A stretch of 64,000 nucleotides of DNA, from the NCBI GenBank assembly GCA_903911355.1, contig CAIWDD010000021.1, positions 1 to 64,000 on the forward strand, in the 5' to 3' direction. This document shows, piece after piece, positions 38,084-46,578 of this stretch. Position 1 is the first letter of the stretch. The number at the start of each line of letters is the position of its first letter. Made by a program: the position numbers and the translations under genes. The DNA comes from an uncultured Nodularia sp. (GTDB lineage Bacteria; Cyanobacteriota; Cyanobacteriia; Cyanobacteriales; Nostocaceae). The notes beneath the pieces were generated by a model. The model was not told the DNA's origin, made no database searches, and was given only the letters and a program-made list of their open reading frames with translations.

Positions 38084-38194
38084 GTTTGTATTACACAGGA
38101 CTTCAGTCCTCAAAATCAATAGGAGCAACGGAGGAATTGGCTATCAGACTTTTCTGGCGTTGGTGATCAGAGGATTAAAGTCCTGACTACAACC
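38084..38194. repeat. Foldback (MITE-like) element
   Basis: GTTTGTATTACACAGGACTT at the left end is an imperfect inverted copy of AAAGTCCTGACTACAACC at the right end, about 110 bp apart; each side also holds its own small palindrome (AGGACTTCAGTCCT at 38097-38110). It lies between the DUF5132 and HMA2 genes. Confidence 0.55.
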
Positions 38195-38225
38195 AGAAAT
38201 AAATATAATCCAGGAGGTCTACTGT

Positions 38226-38807
38226 GTGTTGAGAAATAATTATAGTAACCTTACCAAGATTATCGAAATTTTGCAACAGGCAAGTTTCAAAACCACACAT
38301 CAACCTATATCCACTAAAATCATTAGTGAAACTCACGGAAGACTACGGTTGAGAATTTCTCCTGTTCATCGTCATCCTCGGGAAATGCAACGTATTGCTC
38401 ATGTCCTCCAGGCGCAGCCTCATGTGACTCAGGTCAGGACTAATATTAATTCAGGTAGTATAATCATTAACCATGATGGCAAAAATGCGGCTTTAGAAAA
38501 TGTGCTAACTACACTACTAGATTTAGGAGTGACTTTTGCTGATGTTACTGAGGGGAACTCGGAAGCCGCGGAAGATATGAAAAGCACAATTATTAACTTA
38601 AATAACCGGTTTGAGCGCGCCACTGGTGGCGAGGTTGATTTGCGCTTTCTGTTTCCCCTCGGACTGAGTATTCTGGCTATTAGACAAGTTATGGTTAAAG
38701 GTTTAGAACTGGAAATTATTCCTTGGTATGTGTTGGCTTGGTATGCCTTTGATAGTTTTCTTAAACTCAACAGTAACAGTGAAGTGCTGCTTAATAGCGA
38801 ACCTTAG
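38226..38807 (+). CDS. HMA2-domain protein
   Basis: 193-aa protein with an HMA2-type domain (about residues 28-85: ISETHGRLRLRISPVH, then VTQVRTNINSGSIIINHD). Unlike true metal-binding HMA domains it lacks the CxxC pair. A C-terminal membrane helix region (LRFLFPLGLSILAIRQVMV, then IIPWYVLAWYAFDSFL) follows. The start is GTG, with AGGAGGT about 8 bases upstream. It pairs with DUF5132; a metal-transport role is only suggested by the family's usual context. Confidence 0.75.
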   Translation: MLRNNYSNLTKIIEILQQASFKTTHQPISTKIISETHGRLRLRISPVHRHPREMQRIAHVLQAQPHVTQVRTNINSGSIIINHDGKNAALENVLTTLLDLGVTFADVTEGNSEAAEDMKSTIINLNNRFERATGGEVDLRFLFPLGLSILAIRQVMVKGLELEIIPWYVLAWYAFDSFLKLNSNSEVLLNSEP

Positions 38808-38839
38808 ACGCTGATATCTCGGTCAAGTCAACTATAAAG

Positions 38840-38874
38840 TTGGGTTGTAGGTGGAAAATCCATCAACAACCCAA
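38840..38874. terminator. Terminator hairpin between convergent genes
   Basis: TTGGGTTGT and ACAACCCAA form a perfect 9-bp stem around a 17-base loop that contains a GGTGG/CCATC inner stem. It lies between the HMA2 and nitrilase genes. Confidence 0.6.
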
Positions 38875-38885
38875 ATTACATTCAT

Positions 38886-39701
38886 TTAACTAAATATCCG
38901 GTGTTCTAGGGAAGGCATTTGACGGCGGACTTGTTCCAAGCGGGAGGGCTTGATTTCCGCCATGGCAATTCCTGGTTGTTCACCCGCATCTGCTAAAATC
39001 ACTCCCCAGGGGTCGATAATCACAGCGTGTCCGTGGGTGTAGCGACGGCCGTAGTTATTGCCAGTTTGAGCCGGAGCAATCACGTAGGCAGTATTTTCAA
39101 TGGCTCTTGCTTGTAATAATACTTGCCAGTGGTCTTTACCTGTAAAAGCAGTGAAAGCAGCAGGTACAAACATCACATCTGCTCCCTTATCTGACAGATG
39201 TCGGTACAATTCGGGAAAACGGACATCGTAGCAAACAGAAAGTCCTATATTACCGAGTTTTTCCGAGAAATATACTGAGGGTAGTTCCTGACCAGCTACA
39301 ACGGTGCTAGATTCTCTATAGGTATTACCATCGGGGACATTAACATCAAATAAATGTACTTTATAGTAGCGCAAGAGTTCTTCACCGCTAGGGTCTATCA
39401 GGACTGTAGTGTTATATACCTTGCCGGTATTTTCCACAGGAAGGGGAAAGCTACCGCCCAAGATGGTAACTTGGAAGCGCTGGGCCATTTTTCTGAGAAA
39501 TTGTGTAGTTTCACGGTAAATCTCGTCTGCTTGTGCGAGTTTGTCTTTCTCTTCTCCCATAAAAGAAAAGTTTTCTGGTAACCCGACTAATTCCGCACCT
39601 CGACGCACCGCCAGATCAATTAGTTCTTCTGCTTCTATTAAGTTTTTGTGTAAGTTGGGTACACTACTCATTTGAATAGCAGCTGCTAAATAAGACTTCA
39701 T
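38886..39701 (-). CDS. Nitrilase-superfamily amidase (Nit1/Nit2-like)
   Basis: Carbon-nitrogen hydrolase of 271 aa. The Glu-Lys-Cys triad is visible: Glu in LVGLPENFSF, Lys in RYYKVHLFDV and Cys in LSVCYDVRFPELYR. The sequence AFTAFTGKDHWQVLLQARAIEN is typical of the Nit1/Nit2 branch, which cleaves deaminated glutathione or omega-amides as metabolite repair. The exact substrate is not known from the sequence. It is divergent from the carotenoid oxygenase. Confidence 0.85.
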   Translation of the reverse strand: MKSYLAAAIQMSSVPNLHKNLIEAEELIDLAVRRGAELVGLPENFSFMGEEKDKLAQADEIYRETTQFLRKMAQRFQVTILGGSFPLPVENTGKVYNTTVLIDPSGEELLRYYKVHLFDVNVPDGNTYRESSTVVAGQELPSVYFSEKLGNIGLSVCYDVRFPELYRHLSDKGADVMFVPAAFTAFTGKDHWQVLLQARAIENTAYVIAPAQTGNNYGRRYTHGHAVIIDPWGVILADAGEQPGIAMAEIKPSRLEQVRRQMPSLEHRIFS

Positions 39702-39926
39702 TTAAAAACCTCCAGAAAGTTACAAAGTCAGGATGATCAATCCTGAGAGGAAAACAGACACGGTAAATTGGTAAAATTGATATACCATATAATTGGCTAA
39801 AGTAGGCGGTTAGCTCGCCCCCTTGTAGCGGTAGCTACGAAATCTCACCTATAAGTCATTAATTTATTTCATAAATAGATTTAGATATTATTTAAATCTA
39901 CTAACGTTATGCCATAGTATGTGAGG

Positions 39927-41363
39927 ATGACAACAACTATTGAACCATTAACCCATAAAAAATGGGCTCAGGCGATCGCTCAACCGGGGAAAGAATTTCC
40001 CCTCACTCCATTACCCATTCTCTGCGGCCAAGTCCCTAAAGGCTTACGCGGTACACTCTACCGCAATGGACCAGGAAGGTTAGAACGTGGTGGTGTTCAT
40101 GTGGGACACTGGTTTGATGGTGATGGGGCAATTTTGGCGGTTCATTTTACCGATGCTGGTGTTAGCGGAGTTTATCGTTATGTGCAAACTGCTGGCTATC
40201 AGGAAGAAACCGCAGCGGGTAAACTGCTTTACGGTAATTATGGCATGACTGCACCCGGTGCAATTTGGAATCAATGGCTCAAACCAGTTAAGAATACTGC
40301 TAATACTTCGGTTCTACCATTACCTGACAGACTTCTAGCACTTTGGGAAGGTGGTCATCCTCATTCCCTTGACCTCCAAACTTTAGAAACACGCGGTTTG
40401 GATAATTTAAATGGTCTGAACCAGGGACTAACCTATTCTGCTCATCCCAAAGTTGATCACCAAACGGGGGAAATTTTTAACTTTGGTGTCAGTCCGGGGA
40501 TGAATGGAACTTTGAATATTTATAAAAGTGAGTTGACTGGGAAAATTATTCAAAAAGCTGAAGTCCAACTTCCAGGTGTTCCATTAATCCACGATTTTGT
40601 TTTAGCTGGACAATATCTAATATTTTTTATTCCACCACTACGGTTGAATATTCTCCCTGTGCTGACTGGTATCAGCACTTATAGTGAATGTTTTGATTGG
40701 AAACCAGAATTAGGTACTCAAATCTTGGTAATTGACCGGGAAACCTTATCTTTAGTCAGTCGTGGAGAAACAGAACCTTGGTATCAATGGCATTTTGCTA
40801 ATGGTTATGTAAATGCCAGTGGTGGTGTGGTGGTAGATTTCGCCCCTTATCAGGATTTTAACACAAATAAATATCTGGGGGAAGTAGCTACAGGTAAAAC
40901 CCTCACAAGTGCTCAAAGTACCCTGACGCGAATTCATCTGCAACCCCAAACAGCTAAGTTGACATCAGTTGAGAAACTAATAAACCGCAGTTGTGAGTTT
41001 CCTCATGTCCCTAAGAGAAATTTAGGGAAACTTTCACCTTATACCTATATGTCCTCACACAGGGAAGGTACAGATATTAGTCAAGAAATATTAAATACTA
41101 TCGGCCGTTTTGATCACCGCACTCAAACATTCACTGAGGCTAATTTACCGGAAAATTGCTACCCCAGTGAACCTTTACCTGTGGAAGATGTACACAACTC
41201 TCAGCAAGCTTGGGTGTTGACGGTGGTTTATGATGGTAATTGTCATAGTAGCGAAGTTTGGATATTTGATGGCGATCGCCTAGATACAGAACCGGTTTGT
41301 AGATTGGGATTACCCACTGTGATTCCTCATGGCTTTCACGGTTACTTTCAAAGTGCTAAGTAG
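39927..41363 (+). CDS. Carotenoid cleavage oxygenase (RPE65 family)
   Basis: Fe(II) dioxygenase that cleaves carotenoids or apocarotenoids, resembling the apocarotenoid-15,15'-oxygenases of cyanobacteria that make retinal. The four iron histidines are visible in TYSAHPKVDH, PLIHDFVLAG, WHFANGY and VIPHGFHGYF. Family segments LRGTLYRNGPG and GHWFDGDGAI lie at the N-terminus. The length of 478 aa is normal. ATG at 39927 is used; a GTG two codons earlier is in frame. No rhodopsin gene is in the window. Confidence 0.88.
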   Translation: MTTTIEPLTHKKWAQAIAQPGKEFPLTPLPILCGQVPKGLRGTLYRNGPGRLERGGVHVGHWFDGDGAILAVHFTDAGVSGVYRYVQTAGYQEETAAGKLLYGNYGMTAPGAIWNQWLKPVKNTANTSVLPLPDRLLALWEGGHPHSLDLQTLETRGLDNLNGLNQGLTYSAHPKVDHQTGEIFNFGVSPGMNGTLNIYKSELTGKIIQKAEVQLPGVPLIHDFVLAGQYLIFFIPPLRLNILPVLTGISTYSECFDWKPELGTQILVIDRETLSLVSRGETEPWYQWHFANGYVNASGGVVVDFAPYQDFNTNKYLGEVATGKTLTSAQSTLTRIHLQPQTAKLTSVEKLINRSCEFPHVPKRNLGKLSPYTYMSSHREGTDISQEILNTIGRFDHRTQTFTEANLPENCYPSEPLPVEDVHNSQQAWVLTVVYDGNCHSSEVWIFDGDRLDTEPVCRLGLPTVIPHGFHGYFQSAK

Positions 41364-41376
41364 AGACCTGAAAACT

Positions 41377-42948
41377 TTAGAAATTCAAAATATCCAATGA
41401 TTGAGCGATTTCTAAATCTGATATTCTAGCACGAGCATCTTTAAGGGCTTCTAGTTGACCTTCTCGCCTATAAATATCTGCTGCTTTACAAAAATCATCA
41501 ATTGCTAGTTGTTCCTCTCCTAGGTGAGAATAAACATTACCACGGTTATAATAGGCATGAGCATAATTACAATTAATCTTAATGATATAAGTATAATCCT
41601 CAATTGCTCCCTCGTAATCTCCTAGATCATAGCGAGCATGACCACGGTTATAATAAGCATCTACATAATTAGGATTAATCTGTATAGCCTCAGTATAGTC
41701 TGCAATTGCTCCTTGATAATCTTCTAAATCGGCACGAGCGTTACCACGATTTTTGTAAGCAACTGCATCTTGGGGGTTAATTTTTATTGCCTGAGATAGT
41801 CCTTGGTGATATTCTATGAAATAACGTGCAATTCCCCGGTTTTTATAGGCATCTGCATAATTGGGGTTAATTTTTATTGCTTGAGTGTAATCCTCTATTG
41901 CTCCCTGATTATCTCCGATTTGAGAACGAGCTTCAGCACGATTTTTATAAGCAAGGGCAATATGAGGATTAATTCTGATAGCTTGAGTATAATCCGCGAT
42001 TGCCTCTGGATAATTTCCTAGTTGATAATGGGCTAAACCTCTTTTATGGTAAACTTTATCATCATGAAAGTTTAGCTCGATTGCTTGGGAAAAATGCACA
42101 GTGGCAGATGGGTACTCTCCTAACTGATAGTAAGTTAAACCTAATTTGTAATAACTTTCGGCATCAGCTTTTAGGTGTAATCCTTCTTTATAGTAATTAA
42201 TTGCTGCTTCGTATTCCCCGATATGAAAATACTCATCACCTAGTTTAATATAATTGTGATTGGAATCTTGATTGATAGATTTTAATTTATTGAAACTACA
42301 TGAATTGCCTGGCAATTCTGATGAGTATGTATCTTGATAATTATCAGCTTTGCCTAACTGTTTTAGATAGCATAATAAACCACCTCCATATAATAACTGG
42401 TTGATGCCAAAAGAAATTTTCCCAGTTTTTAACTTAATCATTTTTGTTGGTAGAAATCCAGCTAAAAACAGGTGATACTCTGGTTGTGCTTCGTTGACAT
42501 CCTCTTGAATTAAAATGCAAACTATAACTGTATTTTTAGCAACTTCTTGAGAAGTAACTGACCATCTAACCTGACTAATACTACCATGACGTGACTTGAC
42601 CTCAACGCCGATTTTTGAATCAGAATTTAAAGTAAAATCAACATTACCATCACCGCCGAATCGGGTTTCATAATCGACTTCTGTAATCAAATCAGCTAAA
42701 CGTTCTTTAACAACTTCTTCCCCTAGTTTTCCCTTAAGATTGTTAATAAAAACGTCACGTACCGCGGAAGTGCGTTTATATTTTTCAGCCATCAACCAGC
42801 AAAATTCTCGTAATATCTTTAATCTTTCTCCGGAGATGACAGTTAATTCACTATATTGACCTGCTATTTCACAATGAAGTAAACAACCCGATGTTAACCT
42901 GCTAATAAAGTCGGACTGTAGCGATCGCAGTAGTGTAATCCAATCCAT
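41377..42948 (-). CDS. PD-(D/E)XK nuclease-like domain fused to TPR repeats
   Basis: 523-aa two-part protein. Residues 60-150 look like a restriction-endonuclease fold: GKLGEEVV (Glu77/78), GGDGNVDF (Asp104) and IGVEVKSR (Glu116, Lys118), then SQEVAKNTVIV. From about residue 235 there are some eight TPR units. One unit (coding region near 41800) is short: FIEYHQGLSQAIKINPQ lacks about six residues present in its neighbours. No methyltransferase or other defence gene is adjacent. The nuclease role is inferred from motifs; the substrate is unknown. Confidence 0.65.
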   Translation of the reverse strand: MDWITLLRSLQSDFISRLTSGCLLHCEIAGQYSELTVISGERLKILREFCWLMAEKYKRTSAVRDVFINNLKGKLGEEVVKERLADLITEVDYETRFGGDGNVDFTLNSDSKIGVEVKSRHGSISQVRWSVTSQEVAKNTVIVCILIQEDVNEAQPEYHLFLAGFLPTKMIKLKTGKISFGINQLLYGGGLLCYLKQLGKADNYQDTYSSELPGNSCSFNKLKSINQDSNHNYIKLGDEYFHIGEYEAAINYYKEGLHLKADAESYYKLGLTYYQLGEYPSATVHFSQAIELNFHDDKVYHKRGLAHYQLGNYPEAIADYTQAIRINPHIALAYKNRAEARSQIGDNQGAIEDYTQAIKINPNYADAYKNRGIARYFIEYHQGLSQAIKINPQDAVAYKNRGNARADLEDYQGAIADYTEAIQINPNYVDAYYNRGHARYDLGDYEGAIEDYTYIIKINCNYAHAYYNRGNVYSHLGEEQLAIDDFCKAADIYRREGQLEALKDARARISDLEIAQSLDILNF

Positions 42949-43017
42949 GTATCATTCTGCGCATCTGGTGATGAAATTATTGTATGAAAATTTAGAACTA
43001 AAGTAAACCTGTGAGGG

Positions 43018-43043
43018 AAAAGTGCTGAGTGTTCAGCACTTTT
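43018..43043. terminator. Terminator after the LCP gene
   Basis: AAAAGTGCTGA and TCAGCACTTTT form a perfect 11-bp stem with loop GTGT. On the minus strand it follows the LCP stop and ends in a T run. Confidence 0.75.
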
Positions 43044-43054
43044 ATGGATAAGTT

Positions 43055-44482
43055 TTAATAAGTCATGTCCCAGGGACGTGTTTTTTGTTGTAACCAATCC
43101 TCACCCAACTGGATAGTAACATCAGAATCAATAATACCAGTGCTTTCTATGCGTACTTCCCCAAATCCCAAAGTATCGCGAATTAACTGTGCATTCTCAA
43201 TATCTCCTTGCTGGGCGATGATATTGGTCACCTTCAGGGATTCCCGCCAAGGTGCGGATATATAAACGCGGCGATATCCGAATTGTTCTAAATCTCGGAC
43301 TACAGAAATCAGTTGCGAGCGATCGCTACCTGTGCTATCTTGAATATAAACTCGCAGAGAATGATAATCAACCTCTTGGGCTTCGCGAGTTAATTCGACA
43401 CCAAAATGTTGATACATCATTCTAGAAATACCAGTTTCGTCTGGTATCCAATAGCTAGCCAGATATTCACCGGGTTGGCTAAAGCGACCTGGTAACATCA
43501 ACATATGCATATTAGAACGGTTGACTCGCACACCAAAGCCTGCTAGTGCTAATAATTCTTCAACTGTTAAATTGGTATCGATATTTTCTTTGACCAGATT
43601 GAGAATTTTGGGTAATTGGGTTAATGTTACAGGGTTAAGAGTCTGGTCTATCAAAGCTCTGATGACCGTTTGTTGACGCTGAACCCGGCCAATATCTCCG
43701 AGCTCGTCATGGCGAAAGCGTAATAGCTGCAAAGCCTGATCACCGTCAAGATGCTGTTCACCTGCCTTTAAATTAATATATAGGCGTTGAGAGTCATCTT
43801 GGTATCGCAAATCCTTGGGAACATTGACTGTGACTCCACCCAAAGCATCGATCAGTTTACCAACACCCAGAACATTAATACGGATATAGCGGTGAATTGT
43901 TATATCACCCAGGAGTTGACTAACACTTTGAGCGGTTAAAGCTGGACCCCCATCAACATTAGCAGCATTGAGTTTTTTCACTCCATACCCAATTACTTCT
44001 GTACGAGTGTCTCTGGGGATTGAGAGCATAGCTATTTTTTTTGTAGCTGGATCAAATTTGATCAAGATCATGACATCAGCCAACCCATCAAAAGAATTTA
44101 CCTGGGGTTCATAGCCCAGATGCTGCAATTGGGCTGGAGGATTAATCAAATCCGATGGGAGGACGCTCATCCCCATCACTAACAGATTCACAGGGCGAGT
44201 TAATTCCGAAAATCGTAACCCACCGCCAGAAATGCGATCTGTATCAAAAACCGCTTCTTCTTGGGGGCTTAACTGTGCTTGCTGCAATGGGCTACTAGTA
44301 AGGGAAACCGCTAACATCGCCCCTACTGTTGCTGAGACTATAGCAATACCACTCATACCCAGCCAGAACAACACCCAACCTCGAGATTTAGGGCTGTGGG
44401 AATTTGGTTTTTTTGATTTGATCGCCTTGGCTAATTGCTTTTGTTTTGCCGAAGTTCTTTGACTGGTCACAGACTTCCTCAC
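43055..44482 (-). CDS. LytR-CpsA-Psr (LCP) family protein
   Basis: Membrane-anchored enzyme family that transfers glycopolymers to the cell wall. One N-terminal membrane helix (WVLFWLGMSGIAIVSATVGAML) follows a basic tail. The LCP domain (about 95-300) has ADVMILIKFDPATKKIAMLSIPRDT, KLNAANVDGGP, and the RFRHDELGDIGRVQRQQ segment with catalytic Arg residues. A LytR_C-like domain (about 370-460) forms the C-terminus. Acceptor and glycan are unknown in cyanobacteria. Confidence 0.85.
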   Translation of the reverse strand: MRKSVTSQRTSAKQKQLAKAIKSKKPNSHSPKSRGWVLFWLGMSGIAIVSATVGAMLAVSLTSSPLQQAQLSPQEEAVFDTDRISGGGLRFSELTRPVNLLVMGMSVLPSDLINPPAQLQHLGYEPQVNSFDGLADVMILIKFDPATKKIAMLSIPRDTRTEVIGYGVKKLNAANVDGGPALTAQSVSQLLGDITIHRYIRINVLGVGKLIDALGGVTVNVPKDLRYQDDSQRLYINLKAGEQHLDGDQALQLLRFRHDELGDIGRVQRQQTVIRALIDQTLNPVTLTQLPKILNLVKENIDTNLTVEELLALAGFGVRVNRSNMHMLMLPGRFSQPGEYLASYWIPDETGISRMMYQHFGVELTREAQEVDYHSLRVYIQDSTGSDRSQLISVVRDLEQFGYRRVYISAPWRESLKVTNIIAQQGDIENAQLIRDTLGFGEVRIESTGIIDSDVTIQLGEDWLQQKTRPWDMTY

Positions 44483-45395
44483 ACTTACTGCTCATTAAAC
44501 TCTGTAAATTTTCTGACTAATTAATACGCAACGAAACTAACTCATATAAATACCTACTATCTGGTCAACTCAGTCAACAAACCTACGGACAGGGATAGCG
44601 GTGTTCACCGCTGGGAAATACTACTTTTGCAATAGATATAATCCCAGCCAGTAACTTTCCTTATATATATTAGTCCCTGGCCTACCTAATTCATAATGTC
44701 TTGACCTTACCCAAAGACTAAACAAATAGTTTAGGAATGTGTCCGCACCCGGAGAGCATTCTCAATGGAATTAGTACCGCAAAGCACAAGTCAAAAGTTC
44801 AAAGGTTTTTATTTTAGGACTTTCGACTTTTTTTAAATGGTATACCTATTTACGCTGTGCCGAACTAATTCAACAGGTAAGATTTGCTTCTTAGCCCCTC
44901 AGTTCCGTGAGGGTTGAATTATTGACATAACTTAACCTTTAATTAACCGTACTAACTTGTGATGGTTGTGTTAAGGATCACATTTATAGGATTTCTCATT
45001 TTTTGGTGGCTAATCCGGAGATAATTAATTGAAGTATGACAACAATCAGTTAGTTTGACCAGACCTGATCAGAGATCATCTGCAATTGGCGAAAAAATCA
45101 GTGAAAATACTCGTGAAATGTGGGCTTCATGGCAAGAATGAAGAGGATTGCTTGCCCAATAGTGGGTCAGCAAAACTACTGAACCCTGATTCTCGGTAAA
45201 ATGTTCGCTGTATGACCTGAACGGTCTTGTAGAGGTAGATGTATATTGATTTTACTGGGAATTCTCAATTGGTTCAAGATTTTTCAGAAGATTGAGTCTG
45301 ATCCTAAACTAGAGAGATGAAATGCGATGATGTAGTTAGAGATAATAAGCTATAGAAAAAGATTTGATTTAGTTCTATCCCGCAATCGGCTAAAG
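44483..45395. other. Long non-coding gap with a Pho box
   Basis: 913 bp between divergent genes. It contains a palindrome AGCGGTG-tt-CACCGCT (44597-44612), a CCCTCA/TGAGGG hairpin (44896-44913) and the Pho-like box at 44931. After that about 450 bp run to the transporter gene with only tiny open frames (for example 17 codons at 45129). The stretch 45000-45395 is a candidate untranslated leader or small RNA; I could not match it to a known RNA. Confidence 0.45.
44931..44949 (+). promoter_or_regulatory. Pho-box-like tandem repeat
   Basis: CTTAACCT-TTA-ATTAACCG: two 8-bp repeats with a 3-bp spacer, an almost exact match to the cyanobacterial Pho box (CTTAACCT). It lies about 450 bp before the AI-2E-type transporter. 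Confidence 0.55.
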
Positions 45396-46556
45396 ATGCA
45401 GACACGCAAGCTACTCAACTGGTGGCAGACATTTACACCCATAACGCGCCTGGGGGCGATCGCGTTATGCGCCCCACTTTTGGTTCTCAATGGTTGGGCG
45501 ATTTCAGCAATTTTCCATTATTTCCACTCCCTTATCGTGATTTTGGTGGGAGCCTCAGTACTAGCATTTCTGCTCAACTATCCCGTCAGCTGGATGGAGA
45601 GTCAAGGTGCTAGGCGAGAACAAGTTGCTATTTTAGTTTTTTTGTTAGCCTTATCGGTCCTATTGGCCCTGGGTGTTACCCTGTTTCCCCTAGCTCTCAC
45701 CCAAGCCCAGCAATTAGTGGCGCGATTACCAGAGTTAATCGACTCTGGACGTTCTCAGTTGATGATGTTAAATGAGAAAGCAGAAACCCTGAATTTACCA
45801 ATTAATCTTGATGCTCTTGTTGTCCAAATTAACGATCGCGTCAAGAGTCAATTACAACAAATCGCCGGACAAGTGTTAAATCTAGCTGTGGTGACATTCA
45901 CTAGCCTGCTAGATTTTCTCTTAACCATGGTTTTGACTTTTTATCTTTTGCAGCATGGCGGTGAACTTTGGCAGAGTTTAGTAGAATGGCTACCTACCAA
46001 GTTTCGCGAACCTTTCTCTAAAACAGTACGCCTGAGTTTTCAGAACTTTTTTATCACCCAACTGATTTTATCTACCTGTATGGCATCAGCCCTAATTCCC
46101 ACGTTTTTGTGGCTAAAAGTGCCATTTGGGTTGTTGTTCGGCTTAACTATTGGCATCATGGCTCTTGTGCCCTTTGGTGGTTCGGTGGGGATAGCCCTGA
46201 CTACTTCCCTAGTAGCCCTGCAAGATTTCTCTATGGGAATCAAGGTGGTCATCGCCGCGGTAATTGTGCAGCAAATTTTGGAGAACTTAATTGCACCACG
46301 TATCTTAGGTAGTTTTACTGGCTTAAACCCAGTTTGGGTACTGATTTCTGTGCTTACAGGGGCGAGAGTTGGTGGACTTTTAGGGGTAATTGTGGCAGTA
46401 CCAACGGCTGTAATTATTAAGACTGCTTTAACAGCCCTGCGTCCCCAGGGTTTAAACGGTGAAATCGAAGAGAAAGCTGCACACGTTCTGACGGAAAAAT
46501 CACTAACACCTGAAACTAACAATGCTCTAGGTGTTTCCGAACCGACATTACCGTAG
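45396..46556 (+). CDS. AI-2E family transporter (PerM-like)
   Basis: 386-aa multi-pass membrane protein. The layout is typical of the family: N-terminal helices with YHFFHSLIVILVGASVLAFLLN-like hydrophobic segments, a middle soluble loop (about 115-170), then LDFLLTMVLTFYLL and the conserved C-terminal region VPFGLLFGLTIGIMALVPFGG, NLIAPRILG and GLNPVWVLISVLTGARVGGLLG. The family name does not prove autoinducer transport. A long leader with a Pho-like box precedes it. Confidence 0.85.
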   Translation: MQTRKLLNWWQTFTPITRLGAIALCAPLLVLNGWAISAIFHYFHSLIVILVGASVLAFLLNYPVSWMESQGARREQVAILVFLLALSVLLALGVTLFPLALTQAQQLVARLPELIDSGRSQLMMLNEKAETLNLPINLDALVVQINDRVKSQLQQIAGQVLNLAVVTFTSLLDFLLTMVLTFYLLQHGGELWQSLVEWLPTKFREPFSKTVRLSFQNFFITQLILSTCMASALIPTFLWLKVPFGLLFGLTIGIMALVPFGGSVGIALTTSLVALQDFSMGIKVVIAAVIVQQILENLIAPRILGSFTGLNPVWVLISVLTGARVGGLLGVIVAVPTAVIIKTALTALRPQGLNGEIEEKAAHVLTEKSLTPETNNALGVSEPTLP

Positions 46557-46578
46557 TGATGAGGAGTGTTTTATATGG

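Noticed and set aside
41440-42240. Direct repeats that could suggest a CRISPR-like array
   Set aside because: The period is 102 bp and in frame; it is the coding DNA of TPR units.
45129-45182. 17-codon open frame in the gap before the AI-2E transporter
   Set aside because: No ribosome-binding site and too short; the region is better treated as non-coding.
46040-46522. 160-codon frame antisense to the AI-2E transporter gene
   Set aside because: Shadow of a well-supported gene, with low-complexity Thr/Pro/Lys composition.
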